Positions 48,555 to 60,300 of a DNA stretch of 64,000 nt are shown here, in pieces (positions within the stretch are counted from its first letter, which is position 1; each line of letters begins with the position of its first letter). The DNA lies in the NCBI GenBank assembly GCA_045629285.1, contig JAZQQY010000029.1, positions 248,001-312,000 on the forward strand, in the 5' to 3' direction. Below the pieces are notes generated by a model. The model was not told the origin of the DNA, searched no databases, and was given only the letters and a program-made list of their open reading frames with translations. The position numbers were made by a program, and so were the translations under genes. Source of the DNA: UBA1723 sp045629285 (GTDB taxonomy: Bacteria > Bacteroidota > Bacteroidia > Bacteroidales > Paludibacteraceae).

Positions 48555-49376
48555 ATGTTTGCTTATATAAAAGACGGCAGCCTTAAAAAGGAGTGCCGAA
48601 AAATATTATTCGATTGTGACTCACCGGAGGGAAAACTGTTTGATGTTCTTCTTACCGGAGTTATCATACTATCTGTTATCGTAGTGATTGTGGGCACAGT
48701 ACCGGCTGTGGCAAGTCGCTTCAGCACTGTATTCGAGGTACTGGAGTGGATATTTACAATCTTCTTCACTATTGAATATATCATGCGTGTCTACTGTGAG
48801 GAAAGACCGCTAAACTATATCTTCAGCATATTCGGCATTGTCGACTTGATCTCTACATTGCCGACTTATATCAGCCTCATCACACCGTCGGCCCACGCGT
48901 TGGCGGTCATCCGTATATTCCGAATCATACGTATTTTCAGAATATTCCGTCTCTTCTACTTCATGAGTGAGGGAGAGACTCTAATCAACGCATTCCGCGA
49001 CAGTTCCAAGAAACTGATTGTATTTTTCTCTCTTGTAGTGCTTGTCGTGATTTCTTTAGGAGCATTGATGTATATCGTGGAGAGCGACGAGGAAGGAACC
49101 GCATTCAACAATATTCCGGTATCGATCTATTGGGCTGTCGTTACCATGACGACAGTGGGCTATGGAGATATCGCACCAGTCACTACATTGGGAAGAATCA
49201 TCTCCACATTCGTCATGCTTCTCGGTTATATCGTAATCGCCGTGCCAACGGGAGTGGTCTCGTCTTCAATGATAGACGGTTATGAGAAATCCAAGGCTAA
49301 GGTATGTAAGCATTGCGGAGAAAAGACAAACAGAAAAGATTCTCTGTTCTGCAAACATTGCGGCAAAAGACTTTGA
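48555..49376 (+). CDS. Voltage-gated potassium channel with C-terminal zinc ribbon
   Basis: A 273-residue six-TM Kv-type channel. S1 is about 30-52, the S4 sensor VIRIFRIIRIFRIFRLF has arginines at every third position, and the pore holds TMTTVGYGDIAPVTTLGR with the K+ filter T-V-G-Y-G-D. After S6 a C-terminal double-knuckle zinc ribbon follows: CKHCGEKTNRKDSLFCKHCG. It lies in the inner membrane and conducts K+ according to membrane voltage; the ribbon may set tetramer assembly. The gene is monocistronic, divergent from htpG. Confidence 0.95.
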   Translation: MFAYIKDGSLKKECRKILFDCDSPEGKLFDVLLTGVIILSVIVVIVGTVPAVASRFSTVFEVLEWIFTIFFTIEYIMRVYCEERPLNYIFSIFGIVDLISTLPTYISLITPSAHALAVIRIFRIIRIFRIFRLFYFMSEGETLINAFRDSSKKLIVFFSLVVLVVISLGALMYIVESDEEGTAFNNIPVSIYWAVVTMTTVGYGDIAPVTTLGRIISTFVMLLGYIVIAVPTGVVSSSMIDGYEKSKAKVCKHCGEKTNRKDSLFCKHCGKRL

Positions 49377-49480
49377 TAAAATCTAAATGTTAAATGAGGA
49401 AGCAAAGATCAAATTTGACTTGGCATTACTAATCTTATTCTAGACCGACACACTAAAATCCCCAAACCTTCAACTAACAA

Positions 49481-50314
49481 TTAGAAACGTCTTACCTTTC
49501 TGATATACTCAAATGCCTTCTCTACATTTTCTATCTTTGTTTCAGCTTCCATTTTTACCGAACCTCCAAGAGTCGCATCGGAATTATATCTTGACACTAA
49601 CCTATTGTACTGATTCTCTATTTCGGTAATGGTCGCATCTTTAGGCAATTCCATAATCTTATATGCCTGATGGATAGCCTCTACAGTACGTGGGCTATAA
49701 ACGACACGTCTGCGTCGCATCGGAGTCTTAAATTCAGAAACAGCATAACTTTTGTAATTTTGAGTGTCAACAGAAGTTTTGGAAGTTTCAGAAGTGTTGA
49801 TGTTATCTTTCTTCTGCTCCGTTTCCTGGAGTTCCTTGAATTGTCCGTATATATTATTGTAATCGTTTTCGTTCAATTTAAGGGCCGACAACACAGCATT
49901 CAGAACCCTAGCCTCTTTTTGGTTGATGTCACCATCCACATAAACAAGGGAAAGCAAACCGAACAAGAACTCCTTCTTGAATTTATAATTTGCCCCCTCC
50001 AACTTAGACAGCGACTGTTTCATTGCTTTGACACTGATTGGATTATTGTTGTCTACCCTATTCGTATATTTAGACATAAGATAAACAGCTGTTGGGCTAT
50101 GAGGCGTGATCATCCACATCTTACAGACTGCGTTCTCTGTCAAACGGTTCAACTTCGCATTTAGATCTTTATTTTTGTATCCATGAGTCAATCTTGTGAA
50201 TGCTGCAAAAGCCTCCATGGCAATTTCATCGGCAACTTCCTCGTTGGAAACATTTTTTTTTACCAATTTCACTACAATCCAAATACACAAGCCTAATACT
50301 ATTAATTCACTCAT
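49481..50314 (-). CDS. Membrane-anchored TerB-like protein with degenerate J domain
   Basis: A 277-residue protein with an N-terminal membrane segment (MSELIVLGLCIWIVVKLVKK). A helical middle contains a TerB/DjlA-like stretch (FLFGLLSLVYVDGDINQKEA, about 115-134, with the D-G-D-I acidic turn). The C-terminal ~60 residues (YKIMELPKDATITEIENQYN) have J-domain helices. The H-P-D tripeptide that activates DnaK is replaced by N-S-D, so classical co-chaperone activity is doubtful. The arrangement TM-TerB-J is that of DjlA. Its precise function is unknown; it may couple membrane stress to DnaK or have lost that role. Confidence 0.75.
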   Translation of the reverse strand: MSELIVLGLCIWIVVKLVKKNVSNEEVADEIAMEAFAAFTRLTHGYKNKDLNAKLNRLTENAVCKMWMITPHSPTAVYLMSKYTNRVDNNNPISVKAMKQSLSKLEGANYKFKKEFLFGLLSLVYVDGDINQKEARVLNAVLSALKLNENDYNNIYGQFKELQETEQKKDNINTSETSKTSVDTQNYKSYAVSEFKTPMRRRRVVYSPRTVEAIHQAYKIMELPKDATITEIENQYNRLVSRYNSDATLGGSVKMEAETKIENVEKAFEYIRKVRRF

Positions 50315-50377
50315 AGCTATTTTATTAATCTAATGCAAATATATCTATATCTAAATACTATAAAAAGGTTTCATGTA

Positions 50378-51343
50378 TTACTTGATTCTCGTATATCGAG
50401 TATATTTGTGGCTCTTTCCATAATTGGCAAAACAACCTTTGAACTTCTGCGGAATCTTGAATTCAAGTCCAATCTCATGAGTTCCTCGATTATCGTGTCT
50501 CAACGATCCGAAGAAATAGTCGTATGAGTAGAATACCGACAAGAACGAGAACATATTCATGCCAAACATTACGGATCCCTCATAGTTGAAACGGTATGCC
50601 ATTCCTACATAGAAAAGATCCTTAGGATGGAATTCAAAGTCGAACAGATACTGGAAGCATACACTTATCTGATGCTTGTTTCGATCCTCGTATTTGTAGA
50701 ATGAGTACGACGGAATCAATCTCCACCACTCTTTCGACTGCATCAGATAATTGACGTAGCCCGACCACAACTTGTGCATCTTCTGATTATCCTCACCTGT
50801 AGAGATCAGGTGGTTGACCGAGGCTCCGACCTCAAAGTTCTGTAGCAACAATTCGAAACCAGCCTCTGCATCCGGAGATGTATAGTTGTCAAGTTTATCG
50901 ATCGCCACATTCTCTGACTTGATGTCCATCGTGTTCATCATATCGAAATCGTAGCGACGGGAAACAAACCCGGCTCCGACACCAAGATTCAAATAACAGT
51001 CCTCACCGAACGGCACCATATAGGCATACGACAACTTCGGCATCGTTGTCTTTGTATAGCCGATCTTGTCGCCAAGCATCGACAATGCCACCTGTGAATG
51101 AGCTCCGATGAAGAAGTATCTACCGCTTGCATAGAACGTACTTGGAGCACCTTCGATGTTACGCCACTGTGTACGTCCGCCAAGTGTGATTGTAGCTTCA
51201 AGAATCTCCGGAATATACGCAGGGTTGTTGTATGCAGTTCTCAACTGTCGGTTGGTGAAAAACACATCCTCCTGGGCTGACGCAAACTGCGTCAACACAA
51301 GATTCATCACCATTGCTATATATATTGCTATTTTTCTCATCAT
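50378..51343 (-). CDS. PorP/SprF family type IX secretion outer-membrane protein
   Basis: A 321-residue protein with signal peptide (MRKIAIYIAMVMNLVLTQFA then S-A-Q) and a predicted outer-membrane beta-barrel. The N-terminal FFTNRQLRTAYNNPAYIPE, then GGRTQWRNIEGAPSTFYASG and LNLGVGAGFVSRRYDFDM, are the PorP/SprF hallmarks. In Flavobacterium, SprF is needed to secrete SprB, a CHU_C-tailed adhesin, through T9SS. Here the gene directly follows the giant CHU_C adhesin and its ATG overlaps that gene's TGA (ATGA), so it is very probably the dedicated partner of that adhesin. Confidence 0.93.
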   Translation of the reverse strand: MMRKIAIYIAMVMNLVLTQFASAQEDVFFTNRQLRTAYNNPAYIPEILEATITLGGRTQWRNIEGAPSTFYASGRYFFIGAHSQVALSMLGDKIGYTKTTMPKLSYAYMVPFGEDCYLNLGVGAGFVSRRYDFDMMNTMDIKSENVAIDKLDNYTSPDAEAGFELLLQNFEVGASVNHLISTGEDNQKMHKLWSGYVNYLMQSKEWWRLIPSYSFYKYEDRNKHQISVCFQYLFDFEFHPKDLFYVGMAYRFNYEGSVMFGMNMFSFLSVFYSYDYFFGSLRHDNRGTHEIGLEFKIPQKFKGCFANYGKSHKYTRYTRIK

Positions 51344-54300
51344 TTTACCACAGTTATATATCCTGTCTTATGCTGCTCTTCTCCACCTACGTAGTAAGTC
51401 AAAGAATAGAAATAAGTGTCGTGGAAGACGTAATCTCCATTCTTGTCGTAAGTTCCATCCCAACCAAGTCCCTTATGGATCAGATTGCCGACACGGTCGA
51501 AAATCTCAAGGTCATAATTCTCCATGAAGACAACATCAGTGCCGACTACAAATGTATTTGGAACTTCGATTGCAGGGTCAATGTAAAGTGCCTCGAAGGC
51601 TGTTCCTACACATCCGAATTCGTGAGTGACAGTCAAACCGACATTGACCAAACGCGACAACTTAACTACAGTATCTGAATAGACATGATTTTCCATCTGC
51701 GACATTCCTAATGCTGAACCGTCTCCGAAATCCCATGAATATGTGAACAATCCGTCATCAACAGTATTTAGTTTAGCCTCGAAATCAACCTCAGTTGTAT
51801 CACGATTGATGTGGTACTGTGTCGACGAGATTCTTGGGTGCAATACAATCTTCGGTGTCAATACATCCACAACTCTTACTGCCACTGTATCGCTTACAGC
51901 ACATCCGTTCTTGTCTGTTCCGCTAACACGAAGATATCCACCCTTCTCCGGTATATATCTGAACTCATCAGTCGTACTCAAGATTTCACCATTGTAATCC
52001 CAGCTGAAATTCTTCTCGATATTTCCGACGCTCAACTTCAACTCGTCTCCCTTGCAGACTCCTGGCATTCCGAATACTACAGGTTTCTCTGGAGTATGAA
52101 CGTTATAGCTCAATGATCTGTTGACCGAACATGCCTCATGGCCCTTGACCATAGCGATAATTTCAAACTGCTTGAATTCGTCAGCTACAAATGAATACGA
52201 CTCATTGATTCCATACAAGTAAGCCACCTCATTCTCGTTGTGATCCAAGACTTTGAACCACGAGTTAGAAGAACCTGCCTTGATCTCCAAAATATCACCA
52301 GGACATGATGTGAATCCGTCTTCTGGCCAAATCACACGCTCAGGCTCAATCATATTTACGTGGATATGCTGAACTCCGACACAACCATACTCGCTCTGAA
52401 CAGTAAGCATATAAGTTCCGTTGAAACCGATATTTCCACCTAGTGGAATAATACTGTCATGTCCGTCGGCCGCCACCTTAGACAACGACTTCATCTCATA
52501 ATCTATGTTGTGTTCTGCCATCACCGTAGCAGCTGTGATCGAGATTCCCTTACAAGTGTCAACCATAAAGTCTTGCTCATAAATAGCAGGAACCTTAATA
52601 ACCTCAACCTTCACGCTATCGCTCTCACAACCGTCGATCTCAGACTGAGTGACAAAGTATGTATCGTTGTTCTGTGTGCCGTTTGCATCAAACTCAGCAA
52701 AGTCTGCACGCTTGACATCATGGATATTGTACCAGTTCAAACGAACACCTGGAATTGTAGTGTTTGGTTCAAGAGTATGAACTCCTGTACCAGCACAGAA
52801 TCTGAATGTATCCTGAATATCGGCAATTGTATTGAATCTGTCCTTAACATAAACGGTCATGCAAACAGGATTTCCGACACAAGCGCCTCGAGTCAAACGA
52901 GCACAGTATTGAGTCTGTCCTGCAACCGAAGTAGACGGCAACACATCGACATCATTAGAATTCTTGTCTGTCCACTTAACCTCACATGCATAATCATTCC
53001 AGTGTGCAATCAACTCAACCGGAGTCTCTCCGACACAATATGCAGTATCGTTGACAACTGGAGAATCTGTAATCTTACCCTCGATAGTCACAACATAATT
53101 CTGAAGCTTAGTGCTACAATTTCCAAGAACCTGGTTGAACTTGAATGTGAACTCGCCAGCCTGTTCTGAAGATGGAGCAAACGATGCATTTGGTCTTGCT
53201 GTTGTATAGTTGTCTTCAGGAGAGTACCACACAACCTTAGCTCCAATTTCTGTTGCATCCAAATATAGAGCACCAGTCTTGCCTTCCTGACAATATGCAG
53301 TGTCAAGTTTAGATGCTATCAAATCAGGAACTTTCTCAACAATCACAGTAACAACACTGTCAGCCTTACATGTCTTGCCGGCAACACCGACCAACTTGCT
53401 AACCGACAAATTAACAAGAGTCTCACCATCCTCGACTCCAGGAACAAACGCAGAATCAACACTTACCTTAGAATTGTTCCAATAGTAGAAATCACCACCG
53501 TCGACCTTTAGCAACAAAGTATCACCCTCACAGATCGGTTTGTTTCCGATAACTGTAATCTCCGGTTTCTTATAATTGTTGATGTTGATTTCAGACTGTG
53601 CCTTACAATTAGAAATCTGATGCTCGACATTCAAAAGATAAACTCCGGCAGCAGATGCCTTCGTAGGGTCGAATGTCATTGTAGCATCAAGAGACATTGT
53701 AGGAACAATCTCAAGATTCAAATCTGTATCAGGATACATTGCTCTTGAAACAGAATCAAGATCAAGAGTCTCATACTCACAAATATCGATATTTCTGTTT
53801 TCTGTCAACTTGAACGGCTCAATCACATTGTAATCGAAATGAGCTTTCTCACTCACACAACCATAGACTGTATCTGTTCTGATTACATCATATCCGTCAG
53901 CAACCGGTTTTGCAACGTCCAAATCAAGAACATCTCCGAATGTCTTAGCACCGTTTCCTACCATTGTCCAAGATGTCTTGTAATCACCGGCAACTATATT
54001 TGCGTGAATTGTCTTCTCAACACCGACACAAAGGTTGAATGATGGTTCGACATCCAAGATCGGAGTTTCTGGCTTCTTGATAAACTTCAAGTTTGTCGAC
54101 GCTGTAATCGGGCAATTGAATCTGTCAGTGTAAACTAACTTATAATTTCCTGCGACAGTCACCTTAGTTGAATCCGCAACATTCTGCTCAGCTCCACCCT
54201 CATACAGCTTGACAGAAGTCAACTGTGGAATGAAGCCTTCATCAGACACCTGCTTCTTTGTCTGAGCATACTGAGCAAGGTCAAACTCAAGCGGCATACA

Positions 54301-57300
54301 GATTGCCGTGTCAGCAAGTGTTATCTCTATCAACTTTGTAATCTCGACATTCACCTTGATAGGCTCCGACTTACAAACAGTATCAGCATTGATGTTCAAC
54401 TGACGAACGCTCAATTCGTAAGCTGTATCCTTTCTAGCCGATGCGACGAATTTGTCGCTGACTACGCTGTCTGCTGCAGATGTCCACTCAAGTTTGTAAA
54501 CCGCTGCGTCGGCAACATCTCTATCCAACTCAATATTCACATCATCGTTTGTCTGACAGAAACGGAATAGATCCTGATCAGCAAGAGCCTTAGGAGTCGT
54601 ATGAACCTTCACTGTGAATGAAGAATCCATCTCACAACTCTTGTTGTTCTCGGCTACTACCGAACGAGCAAGCAATGAAACAGTGATGTCATTATCATCT
54701 GTACTTACTACATTATATGTAGGGGAAGCCGTAGTGACATCATTCCAATAGAAATAATCAGCACCTTCTGCAGTCAACAACAAATTGTTTCCTTCACAGA
54801 TTGGCTTATTTCCAGAAACCTTAATAGATGGTTTCTTATGAGTATTGACTGTCAGACTTCTGCTTGCGACACAAGTAGAAACTGTATCAACCACGTCAAT
54901 TACATAAACTCCGTCAAGAGCGACAGCCTCAACATCTATTGACGAGATATTACTGCTGAAGCCGTCACGATGGATGTCAAGCACCAAGTCGCCAAGAGGA
55001 CGAAGATGCTTCTTAGCCATAGAATCCAAATTGATTGTCTCATATTCACAAATGTCTACATTTGGAAGAGAATCAAATGCGAACGGAGCCTTAATGCTAT
55101 ATGTCAACGACTGCGGATCACTCTCACAACCGTAAACAGTATCGCGTCTTACAACCTTATAAACGACATCATCAACTGGTTTTGATGCATCGATCTTCAA
55201 CGACTCTGCAGCAAATGATTTGTCTGCTCCAACGTTTGTCCAGACAAACTCATAATCACCAGCAACAACAGCTGGAGTAACAACAGTGTCATTCTTCTGA
55301 CATAGGTTGAAGATGCTGTCTGTATCAAGCACCGGAATTGTCGGCTTATTGATGAATGCAAGTTTCACATTTGCCAACACCGAACAACCGTACTTATCTG
55401 TATATGCAATCTCGTAAAGACCAGGAGTTGTGATTGATGTTGAATCTGCAACCGGTTTTGTGATTCCTCCGTCGTAGATCTTAACCGATGTCAACTCAGG
55501 CAAGAAACCATCATCAGAAACAGTCTTCTTTGTCTGAACATACTTAGCCAAATTGAAGTCGAGCGGCATACAGATCGCAGTGTCGGCAAGAGCGATAGAG
55601 ATCTGTTTTGTGATCTCCACATCCACAATGATAGGTTCAGATTTACAAACCGTATCGACTGTAATGTTGATCTGCTTAACTGTCAACTTATATGCAGTGT
55701 CTTTCTTTGCCGAAGCGACGAAAGGATCTATGACAACGCTATCTTTAGGTGATGTCCACTCCAACTTGTAAGCAGCGACATCCTCAGCCTTACGTGCGAT
55801 TTCAATCTTCACATCTGCATCATTCTGACAGAACTTGAATGGTTCCTGTGCTTCCAATCTGTCTGGAGTAGCATATACAGTAACCTTATGTTCAAGAGTG
55901 TCCGAACAACCTGTTCCCTCAATATTGGTGATTAGCAACAATGTTGTGTCGTGAACAAGTGAATTGATCTTCAATGACGCGATAGACGAAAGTTCAGCAC
56001 CGTCAGTTGTCTGCCATGAGTATGCTGCCTTTCTATCCTCTCCTACCGTCGTTGCCTCGAATGAATTTCCTGCACAAGCGATTGTAGAAGCTACAATCTT
56101 ATTCTTAGGACGATCGTGGAAAATCACAGTCACAGAATTAGAAGCTGTACAGCCAGTCAAAGTATCGGTAGCAGTCATCTCGAACAAGATTGTATCCTGA
56201 ACAGTTCTGCTGACAGATGAAAGTTCTGCCTTGGATGCAGCAATTCCGTTCTGAGTCGCCTCATATTTAATGAACGAGCGAGCTATAGAAGCATCGAAAT
56301 GGAATGAATTCACAAGAACATCATAAACATTGATCTTCTCTCCTGCACATTTCTTAGAGTCAGAATCATCGATCACATCCACTCTGACAGGATCTGCAAC
56401 GACAGCAAATGTTGTGTCGTAATCACTCACACATCCACTCTTAAGATTCTTAGAGAATGCTGTATAAACAACATTAGAAGCAGATGCTGCGACACTCAAA
56501 TCATTGCCCTGAACACCATTTTTGTATTCACCCCAGAAGATCGCTGTATTTGTCTTATCCTTATTTGTGTCGACAGCTGAAAGCTTCAAATCAACATTGC
56601 CGGAACATAAGAACGCAGTATCCTGAGAATCCACAATCTTTGGAGTTGTCGGCTTGAAATCAATAGTCACACTTACTGTATCAGAAGCGACACAAACGCC
56701 ATTCTCATCAGTAATAGTATATGTATAGTCGACAGAATCACTACCTGCTATATGCTTCAACACTGCTGCCTCGGCATCTGTGATAGCTACCTTTCTGCTT
56801 CCATCTATACGAGCGTATTCAACCTTCAGTTTTGCCAAATCAACAATACCGATAGACGATTCATTATTGCTCAAATAAACCATCACATGTTTAGCAAAAT
56901 CTACAGAATCAGGTTCACAAACTGGCTTGCAATCTTCAGCCTCCAACTTGAACGCCTTTCTCACCTCAACGTGGAAATCAGTTCTCGATGTACAGTGAGT
57001 GACCAAGTTTTCCTGCACCACGACATAGTTAAGAACCTTGCGTTTTACATCCACTACAACAGTATCTGTATTGATTGTACGAGGAACCTCGTTTCCAGCC
57101 TCGTCGTAAATGATAGTATTCAATATTGTTGCGTCGTTCTCATCAGAACTCTGAGCCTTGATATCAATGACGTGCTCACCTGTATTCTGACAGAAGATTG
57201 TCGTATCCTTAACCAACGACTCAATCGGATTCTTATGGATTGTCACGACAATAGAAGATGTATCGGCACACTCCTGCTCATTCTCGGCAATCAAATAAAG

Positions 57301-60300
57301 AGTCTCGCTATCTTCCAGAGCGACCTTCTTCTCTGTGATCTTAGTAGTCAAATCGTTTCTGTACCACTGATACTCGTAAGCATTGTCAAGAGCAGGCAAA
57401 CTGAATGGAAGTGCATAACAAGTGTCGATATCAGGAAGTGACATGATTGTCGGCAATCCCTTGAACAACAATGCCACAGTATCGTTTTCAGTACATCCGC
57501 CGACAGCATCTTCATAACGCACCAAGAATCTCTTCACCTGATCCTCATGTCGACCCACATCCGACTTGATGGAAGACAACGCGGCATCAGTCATCGGAGT
57601 CGCTGAAGGGGTATTTCCTGTCAACTTATAAATTTTGAAATTAACATCAGCAGCGACGATATCAGTCTTAGTACGCAAGCTATCGTTGATTGACTTCAAC
57701 AGATCGAACGACTCTCCGTAACATCTTACAGTATCTTTCTGACGCTTGAACGAGAATGTCTTGTCGATATTCACAACCACTGTCGTATCAGCACCGACAC
57801 AACCAGTCAACTCATTCATCTGCTTGACGAAGTATTTGATATTCTTCTTTGCCGACGTGATTGTAGCCTCTCCTTCCGGAGTAACGGCCACACCTGTCGG
57901 AGCAGACCAAACAAGCTTAGTATTGTTGTCAAGAGTATTGACTGCAGCACCTGTCGCAGCAACCAAATCATACTTCTCTGAACCTAGACACAAGTTGATA
58001 GCATCTTCGTCCAACAAAGGAAGATGAGGAAGATCGCTTACGATTGCCTCAACGTCGACAAGCGGACCTTCACAACCAGTAGAAATATTCTGGTAAGAAG
58101 CTCTATACAAACTGTGTTTTGCCACAAATTCACCAAGACTATCACTTGTGATCTCTGCTCTACTAACTGGATTTGCCTTTAGTGTATCCTTGAAATAGTA
58201 GTAGATCAAAGACAATCTTGAACCTGGGGTATTCTTATCTACGACTCTGACAGGATCGTCGCCCGAACAAAGATTTATTCTATCGAACTCTGGAGCCTCC
58301 GTAACCTCTGGATGAACCACCAAGTTCACGTCGAGCCAACCTCCCTTACATCCTAGTTTTGTGCTCTGACGGACCTTATACTTACGCAATCCTTCTACAT
58401 CGTATTTACCAACGATCGTTTTACGGAAAACAGTGTCGACAACAACTGTATCAGGTTTCTCAAACCACTCGATCTTATAATCCGCAGATGTCGGTTTTGT
58501 AGGAATATTAGCCGACTCATAGAAAGGTGTGTTCTTACAAGTCTCAAGAACCAACGGATCGTTATTCTTTATGATGGCCTTAGTTGTATCACCAACGAAT
58601 GGGAACGTAGTGATTTTCTCGTCGACAATAACCTGGAATGTATCAGCCTCACTGACACAGTTGTTAGAGTCGATACGTACTACAGACCAAGGCTCTCTAC
58701 CCTGATCCTTTCCATCTAATGTCGAACTGTAGCTAGAAGGAATGTTGTTATAGAAATCCGTTCTATTATCGAATGCAGGCAAAGTGCCGCCGGCAGGAAT
58801 CCACTGCCAACGATAACCACCAGGATAAACTTTCTTTTCTTCCTTCTCGTCAATAAACTTATTCAAATCCGGCTCGACGACGTCGCCAAGACAGTAAAGT
58901 ACAGAATCCAAACCGCCGGCAAACTTAGGAGCCTCCGTATTGTAGCAGCGAGCCAAAACAGCCATTCTACTTGGCGCACCATAACACTCGTTCTTTACAC
59001 GAACATAGAATAGAGAGCTAACCGCTTTTTCTGTAGAATTAGTGCAATCGGTACTTATTCCAGCCACGATAGTTGCCAACGACACAGTATCCTCCTCCAA
59101 GTCTGTGATACTCTTATAGAACTTAATCGAGTCAGTCAACGGATTGAAAAGAGGAGCCTTGATCATCGTGTCAAGCCAACGGTGCATATCATTTTCCGTC
59201 ACCCCATAACCAGCACATACATAGAATGTGTCCGAAGCTAGAGTGTCAGGCAAAGGCAAGACTTCCACAGTAGCAGTATCACGTAAATCACTGATACACT
59301 GACCACTCCTGTATGCAACAGAATAGTAGAAAATGTCTACTGAATCAAGTGGAACCTGGATTTTATCTACAATTGACTCAATTACGACTCGTGAAGAATC
59401 TATTCTATGCTCACGATACCAAACCGGAGTAAAATTGGCATGATTATACGAATCATCGATAGATAGTTCCAATGTCTTTCCTCCATCAGGAACATGACAA
59501 ACAATCGTATCCTCTACAATCATATCTGGATGATCATGGATCGCGACATTAGTAACATTGATAGTGAAATTGAATTTCTCTCCTTCACATCCCGAATCTT
59601 TCTGCCACAAAGAAATTTTATAATCTCCTGAATTGCGAGTATCAACTTCATTATTGAGATTCCAGTTGAACACCTTGTCTGAATTTACATTGATCGCAGA
59701 ATCAGACTTTGAAAGAACAAGTCCATCAATTTTACGAACAATATCATAAACTCTATTTGACTTTTCAATCTTGATATTCTCAATGTCAGCCTCTTTACAT
59801 ACGTAAATGGTTGTATCCGGAGATATTTCATTACCAGCATAAAATACTTTCGGCTTTTCAGGTGAAAAATCCTGAATCACAAGAGGTACTTTTTGATTAC
59901 ATTGACCTTTGTTCCATGGAGAAGAGATCTGAATATAATACTTTCCTTTTTTGTTAAAAGTATAAATATGATCATCTAGAACAGAAATACGTTCCGGAGT
60001 GTCAAAAGTTTTTGTCAAACCTTCATTTTCAAATAGCAAATAGACATTCGACAATGACATTGGAGAGTTAAGGATAGTATTTATACTATCGTCAAACAAC
60101 GTAAGATCACCACTGTCCGCACACTTAGCCAAAGTTGAAATTGTATCGACAGTTTTAGCTTTTGCCGACAAACTTGAGAAATCAATCAAACCTTCGACTT
60201 GAGATCTGTTTACTCCATGACGACGTGCAAGCATATAGATTGAATCCTGCTTTACATCAATCCAAGTAAGAGAATCTCTCTCCCTCTCTGCCTCAATATC

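Noticed and set aside
52459..53169. 236-codon plus-strand frame opposite the adhesin gene, and others like it
   Set aside because: A shadow frame of the repetitive adhesin coding sequence; no motif, no promoter.
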